A stretch of DNA of 64,000 bases from Erpobdella octoculata (taxonomy: Eukaryota > Annelida > Clitellata > Hirudinida > Erpobdellidae), in NCBI GenBank assembly GCA_963978895.1, contig OZ022238.1, forward strand, positions 25,312,082 through 25,376,081, written 5' to 3'. Shown in pieces: positions 58,631 through 64,000 of the stretch. The position numbers were made by a program, and so were the translations under genes. Under the pieces are notes generated by a model. It was not told the origin of the DNA, ran no database searches, and saw nothing but the letters and a program-made list of their open reading frames with translations. The first letter of the stretch is position 1. Each line of letters opens with the position of its first letter.

Positions 58631-59437
58631 TTAAAAACTTTTCTTGAATTTTTGCAATTGATTACCCCGGATGCAGTACCGAAAGGGCGAATCCTTAGCT
58701 AAATTTGCATTTAATTTGTTTCTTTCAAGTCTAAGCTGATAATCCAGTTGTCTTTCCGCTTCTGTAAAATCCGGACTGATATAGACGGATTTATGGTCAC
58801 TGTTTCTCAGAATTTTGGCAGCCATGAGAATCGGATTTCTAAAACTAACATCAGATAATTCTACCAAAATTGGACCTGGTTTGCTTGTGTCTTTAGATCT
58901 TAGTCGTTTCAAATGTACAGGTTTTCCCTCAGACTTACCGATTACATTCAAGATTTGTTTAACGGATTCTTCATCCTCAGTTTTTTTAGTAGCCTGGGCT
59001 GAGTTCGGTGACTCAGGGATACCGTAAACAATTATATTCTTTTTTCTTCTTTCACGATCCTTCAGTTCATTTATTGAAGCATTAACAACAACCAACTGAG
59101 CAGCTGGCTGTTTTGTTTTTTGAGTACCGGCTTTCACCACTTGAACCCAGTCATTCACAATCGATGGGGATTTTTTCTCGGTCTGTGCGACCGCCAAATC
59201 TGTTTTCAACTTGCAGATTTCATCAAGATTGATTTTGTCTTTACTTTCAAGTAGCGTTAATCGCTCCGAAAGTGATGAGACAAACGCCGAGATTTTGCCG
59301 CACCATTCATGCAGCATTTTCGAAGCTACTGAATGATTGCCTTGTCCAAAACACGGCCAATGTTTCTCAAGTAGAAAATCAGTATTCATTTTGTTTATAG
59401 CAATTAATTGAAATCCAATCAAATTAATTGTAAGCAA
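58631..59437 (-). CDS. LINE ORF1 RNA-binding protein
   Basis: A 268-residue intact frame. A second in-frame ATG (MNTDFLLEKHWP, 59389) gives a 252-residue form and follows a more natural leader. It has a short coiled-coil-like stretch (SSLSERLTLLESKDKINL), then an RRM-like fold with RRKKNIIVYGIPES and PILVELSDVSFRNPIL. A C-terminal basic region follows (SVYISPDFTEAERQLDYQL). This arrangement is typical of ORF1 proteins that coat LINE RNA. It is directly followed by ORF2 in an overlapping frame. Confidence 0.8.
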   Translation of the reverse strand: MLTINLIGFQLIAINKMNTDFLLEKHWPCFGQGNHSVASKMLHEWCGKISAFVSSLSERLTLLESKDKINLDEICKLKTDLAVAQTEKKSPSIVNDWVQVVKAGTQKTKQPAAQLVVVNASINELKDRERRKKNIIVYGIPESPNSAQATKKTEDEESVKQILNVIGKSEGKPVHLKRLRSKDTSKPGPILVELSDVSFRNPILMAAKILRNSDHKSVYISPDFTEAERQLDYQLRLERNKLNANLAKDSPFRYCIRGNQLQKFKKSF

Positions 59438-59597
59438 TAATATAATTATTTCGTAATAATATTAAGCAAAACAATCACTTAGGCAATAAATGATCTTTTA
59501 ATTAATGTCTTGCGTAATATGATTAGTAAAGATTAGTGCTATTAGGCAATTAGCACGTGTTTTCTAACAAAAATCGTACAACCTAGCAAAAAAAAAA

Positions 59598-59716
59598 TAT
59601 GAATATGAATATGAATATGAATATGAATATGAATATGAATATGAATATGAATATGAATATGAATATGAATATGAATATGAATATGAATATGAATATGAAT
59701 ATGAATATGAATATGT
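59598..59716. repeat. (ATGAAT)n microsatellite, about 119 bp
   Basis: A hexanucleotide tract followed by (TA)n to 59754. It flanks the 5' side of the LINE. Confidence 0.9.
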
Positions 59717-59874
59717 ATATATATATATATATATATAATATATATATATATATATCAATGATAAAAAAATTGTATTTAATAACTACTATACTATTTAATA
59801 ACTAACTACTACTACGAAAAATTGTATTTAATAACTACTATACGACTAATATATATATATATATATTTATTTAT

Positions 59875-60080
59875 TTATTTATTTCGAGCGTAGTTTGTCG
59901 TAATATTTTCTTTTAAGCACACTCCGTTAAAAACTATGGCCCACTTGGCGTTTATCAATTTTTTATGGTGCCCTCAATTTTGCGGTAATTGAAAGACGTG
60001 AGACTTGTTTCAGATGTTTTATTTGGCTTACTGCAGTTTCGGAAATCTTTTTCCTTCTTCAGAGCCCAAAGTAATAAACT
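59875..60080 (-). repeat. Possible Penelope-like terminal relic
   Basis: On the minus strand GGGCTCTGAAGAAGGAAAAAG, then ATTTCCGAAACTGC, resembles the CTGATGAAGG...CCGAAA ends of Penelope-like elements. No protein remains. Confidence 0.3.
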
Positions 60081-60379
60081 AAAAGTCTGCGTAAAATAAG
60101 AATCAGAAGCAAGACGAATCAAAACAAGTTAAATTAAATTCCATTAGAGTTCGAACCAAATTAAATTAAATTCCATTAGAGTGCAAAAGTAAAACGAAAC
60201 CGAGATTACTTCAAATTGAGTAAAACGAAATTACTTCAAATTAAGTAAACGAGTGACCGGTAAGGCACGAACGCGACGACTGAAAGGTGAGTGAGCTAGA
60301 CAAGGTGAATAACTTTTAGTAAGACAAATGTAGGAAGACAAATGTAACATTTACTTGAAAACTCATAAAACAATAATTG

Positions 60380-61210
60380 TGAAAGTTTTGCAATTTAGTA
60401 CCAACAATATTCTTACAAAATAACAAAATACGTGTTTTAATATTTCTTCAAAATTTGGTTTCCATGATTTCAAATGCGGGGTAGAAAATATGGTTAATTG
60501 TTTTTTAGAATAACTGCTACTCAAAAACTGTAAATTCTACAGATGTGAAAATTAGTATTTAGTATTTACTCGAGATATAAAGATATGCAGTATCCATTAG
60601 TTTTTTTTAATAATTTTGCTTCCGGGACCTCAGAAACTGAAAATAATACAGATATAAGAAATTAATTAGATACGACTTAGAAAAAAACATTATTTATGAT
60701 TTACCACATTTTTATATTTTATTTATTTTCTTGAAAAAACAATAACTGGTACTGGGAATTGGGATAACATTAAATTTCTGTATTAAGTTTTTTCTGGAAA
60801 AAATAATAATATACGCGTTGCATTATTGTTCAAAAAATTAGTTTCCGAACTTTGAGATTTTGTGCCTTTTAAAACTGGCTGAGTCCAGTTTGGCACAGAC
60901 CGGACCAGGCCTCGGCTTTTGTGGTTATGAAACGGACTGAAAAATCGTGTAGGGCTCAATGGATTAGAGTATTGCACCGGACAAGCCAGGCTGTTATTTT
61001 AGAGTTTTCAGACGGCCGGGCGCTTTCGCGTTCCCGTTTGCTCTCCCGTTCCCGGTCGCTTTCTCATTCCCGGCCTTATTTCCTCTCCTGGTTGCTTTCC
61101 TGTTCCTGCTCGCTCTCCCGCTTCCGGCTGTTTTTCCGTTTCGCTCCCGCTTCCTTCCCCGTTTCCGCTTGTTCTCCAGTTCCCGCTCGGGCAAATTATC
61201 CTTTTTCCGC
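60380..61210 (+). mobile_element. Helitron debris: family R body joined to family S minisatellite
   Basis: 60420-60620 holds a 155-bp-type unit (GTTTCCATGATTTCAAATGC, GAATAACTGCTACTCAAAAAC). 60850-61015 has GGACCAGGCC-type sequence in family R order. 61020-61210 carries the 18-bp GC-rich unit. The ends are eroded. Confidence 0.45.
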
Positions 61211-62129
61211 TGTCTCCTAACTTTTTTTAGCCGATAAAACGTATAATAGACCAAGGAATTCTAGATATAGCATGTTATATTTAGAAATCCAAGAATAGAC
61301 TTGCTTAATGTTGTTTGAAACCTTCAAACGTTGTTAAGTAAACTAAATTGAATTTTATGACGTGAATAACCGTTGATGTTCGTACATAGACATTTTTGGC
61401 CTGGAATGTTTTTATTCATAAAAAACTTGAAAAAACCATAGCATTTTAATGTTTCATGAGCCCCGTATATATTAATTTTAAATGGCATACAATCCATCAC
61501 AGATATAACCCTTACTAGCCATTGGTTGTTGGTGATTGTTTGGTGGTTCAGATGGTAAGGTCATTTGCATGATGCGAGGCGGTAATTTATCTCGGTAATT
61601 TATCAATTAGTATTTAGTTTATTATTAAAACGTCGAATGAAGAAAGCTTTCAACATGCGTTAAATAAATACTTTATTTAATTTTAGAAAATATTCTGATC
61701 TATGCATTTCCTTAGCGGGAAAAAACTATTCAATTTTAACAATTTTAAGATTGTTTTTTAAAGTTTTGAGAGATTTTTTATTATACTTCAACCTTCCGGT
61801 AAGTTTAACTGGATTCCTGGCCAACAGACTAGCAAATTTGAATAAAGGTATTTGAGAAAATTATAAACAAACAACGATTATTTCAGTTTTATAGTTTTTT
61901 ATATTATGAAACTGTTGTTAATTAATAAAATTGAACTTTACGGACTGTTTTATTAGTTGATAGCGAAAGTTTAACTGTGTTAACAACTTAGTACTTTTGA
62001 TAAGCAAATAAAACTAGACAGAAATTGTATTAAGCTTTAACAATAACTATAAAATATAGCAAAAAAATTGGAAAATCAATTCAATTTTTCAGTCAACTTG
62101 AAAGTTGTGACCTTTAATCTTCAAAATTT
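61211..62129. other. Spacer downstream of copy C, nothing recognised
   Basis: AT-rich sequence. The last 90 bp resemble the 3' flank of copy B. Confidence 0.4.
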
Positions 62130-63197
62130 TCAAAACAGTGTTTGCACAAGAAGAATGATGCTGACCATTATAGTCCAAAACGTTGGCTTAGAGATGGCAG
62201 CTGAATCTTTTAAAACAACAAATTGTAAAAAAATAGTTTGAAAACTTTAAAAAATTAGTTTTTACCAACCAATTATGGACCAATCTGTCATTGATTTAGA
62301 TGGAATGCATTGGTAGGTTTTGCTCTTAAGATATTTGTCTTGGTAACAAACACTTTCTATCAAACAAGTGTTGTTCTGCCAAAATATTGTGTTAAATTGA
62401 AATATATTAAACAGGTGTTTTTTGCCAAAAAAAAATAGAATAAAATAAATAAAATTATTTTAAAATCATAATTATTTGTTTTGCAGTCAATTTATTTGCT
62501 AATATGTTGTTTAACTACAAATTGTTATACTTACTTTATGTTTATTTTTTAGATTTTTATCAATCTGCCGTTAAGTAACAAAAAAGTGATGTCAATTATT
62601 AAATATCCAAATGTTACCTTTTGATTACACAATGAGGATGGTGAGCAAGACAGACACAAACCGTCAAAAACTGTTAGATTCAACCTGTTGCTTTCTAATG
62701 TTTTATCTCCGTACTTTGTGCTGACAAAGAGCTGCAGTTTAGTTTCACTGTTTTGTTTACGATGTCTGTTGAAACTTTCCAAGTCAAAAGTGCATTGCAA
62801 ATAGCCATTTTGTACTTGTTTTGTTGACATTTTAAGAATTAGATGAATACCAGTCTGAATATATTAAAATAATTAGTTAATAACTGTTTTGCAAGTGTTA
62901 TTGTATTATCATTTAATTATAAATAATAAATTGATACAATATATAAATACAATTGATATCGAATCTGTTTCAACACATTTATGCACAGAAAAACTTGAGG
63001 TGTTATGTGAACAAATACCTTAACGACAATAAATCCGTTGCATTCAACAGAGTTATTATCAGTTATTTGAAGGTTGCTTGTTTCAAGGTTAACCATGTAC
63101 CAAGCAGGTGATGATACCTCAAAAACTGATTCTTTTGATACATATTTGATGACCGGTGGTTTGTTCAATTCCAGTGAGCAATCGATGCCTCCAAAAT
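62130..63197 (-). CDS. VWDE-like anchored protein, copy C (last four exons; gene continues past the window)
   Basis: Exons 63197-63019, 62854-62618, 62375-62270 and 62206-62130 match copy B exons 16-19 in length, phase and splice sites. They encode the post-EGF module of VWDE (FGGIDCSLELNKPP, LNLTVFDGLCLSCSP, NNTCLIESVCYQD) and the hydrophobic C-terminal tail (FWTIMVSIILLVQTLF). The next upstream exon (EGF-like) would lie beyond 64000. Introns are also highly similar to copy B, so the duplication is recent and covers at least 1.5 kb. The intron upstream of 63197 contains a solo LTR. The product should be displayed at the cell surface like copy B. Confidence 0.85.
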
Positions 63198-63587
63198 CTA
63201 TAAACAAATGATAAGAGCAAAATTGCTCATAATTGACTCATTTGAATTACGAAAACATTTAATTAAACAAATCCAAAACACTGAAACTGCAAGAATACTA
63301 TCTTAAAACCATGAAACTGATGACTTAAGTACAGATTCAAAAGACAAAACCATAACACAAACAAAAATTTCGTTTTATTTAATTTTTAATTGCTAGGTTT
63401 TTATTGTTCATATTGGATTATCTGATAAATGTGTTTGAAGTACATTAAAAAATAACTTTAGATTGTTGATTTGTTTATAAACCCAAAGAAATTTATAAAA
63501 AAAAACAAATTTACAACGTTATTTAAACTCAAATGTTTGAGGAAAACAAACTTCGCAAGTTAAAAATAATTTAACCAATGTACCTAT

Positions 63588-63758
63588 TGTTGTGTCTTTC
63601 AGAAAACTTTATTCTTTCAAAACACAATATAAATAACAAGAAACATGTAATGTAAATACCGCGCAACTCGCAAAACACTCAACAGAACTTTCTCGCAACA
63701 ACTCGGTAGCTAGCTTGGAAGGCGCACCTGACTACACCTGGAGTGTCTCGTCACAACA
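63588..63758 (-). mobile_element. Solo LTR, 171 bp, with 5-bp target duplication
   Basis: TGTTGTG...CACAACA bounded by CCTAT at 63583-63587 and 63759-63763. The matching copy B intron (near 42030) has the empty site ACCTATTTCATTTC. On the minus strand AATAAA lies about 25 nt from the 3' end, giving the orientation. The internal sequence differs from the LTR at 1457-1647. Confidence 0.85.
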
Positions 63759-64000
63759 CCTATTTTATTTCGAAACAAAATTTGGTAATCCTGCGGTATA
63801 GCGTCCTGAACCGATTTCGATGAAAAAACCGTTTAAAAAACTGTTTAATGTAATAACCATAGAACATTATCAAAACATATTACGAACAAGTATTTTACAG
63901 AAAAACTTACTAAAAACCGACTTTAAGCAAAACTATCCAAAGGCAATGTTGACACGCGGAATAATACAATTCAAGGAATGAAAAGCAAGGAAGAGTTAAT

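Larger units (their letters stand above)
55568..59560 (-). mobile_element. CR1/L2-group LINE, nearly full length
   Basis: Two reading frames in LINE order: ORF1 (58631-59437) and ORF2 (55742 to about 58640). A short 3' UTR follows, ending in a hexamer array (AAACTT)n at 55568-55590 instead of poly(A). Such microsatellite tails are usual for CR1/L2-type LINEs. The 5' limit is not fixed; UTR-like sequence continues to about 59560. No target duplication was recognised. Confidence 0.85.

Noticed and set aside
63588..63758. hAT-type insertion with 7- or 8-bp duplication (ACCTATT)
   Set aside because: TG...CA ends with an exact 5-bp CCTAT duplication, and AATAAA near one end, fit a solo LTR better.

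Overview
This is eukaryotic, animal-type DNA. It is AT-rich, has GT-AG introns, and carries a dense, diverse transposon load: Ty3/gypsy, Penelope-like, CR1/L2-like LINE, Helitron, piggyBac, Mutator-like and hAT. The only host genes I can reconstruct are minus-strand, multi-exon genes for secreted proteins related to VWDE (von Willebrand factor D and EGF domain protein). An invertebrate such as a cnidarian would fit, but the sequence alone does not fix the species.

The host content is a tandem cluster of three VWDE-like paralogues, all on the minus strand. Copy A (8853-30032) is diverged and carries frame lesions in exon 2. Copy B (40569-52706) assembles by hand into 19 exons with matching splice phases, giving an unbroken 997-residue frame from a signal peptide to a hydrophobic C-terminal anchor. 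Copy C (62130-63197, continuing past the window end) shows only its last four exons and is a recent duplicate of B, introns included. Domain order is signal peptide, D8C cysteine-rich region, beta-rich region, vWF type D domain, cysteine-rich linker, one EGF-like motif, the post-EGF module of VWDE, then a short anchor in B and C. The long EGF array of vertebrate VWDE is absent.

Region by region: 1-1647 is the 3' part of a Ty3/gypsy element. 2129-8382 is a DNA element with 504-bp terminal inverted repeats, whose right repeat is split by a complete Mutator-like element (6295-8277) with a 9-bp target duplication. 8383-30032 is copy A, with introns holding a hAT MITE, a second Mutator-like element, transposase relics, an M13-peptidase-like relic and an array of Helitron ends. 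30033-40568 is intergenic, with a piggyBac element carrying six 75-bp repeats, Helitron and transposase relics, and long (TA)n tracts. 40569-52706 is copy B. 52707-62129 holds a hAT relic, a 635-bp (CATA)n tract, a nearly intact LINE and Helitron debris. 62130-64000 is copy C, with a solo LTR in its intron.

The strongest leads are nine amino-acid-changing and no silent differences in one exon between copies B and C; the paired Mutator-like elements with minisatellite-built terminal repeats and shared termini; and the Helitron arrays, including a zero-gap CTAG/TC junction.
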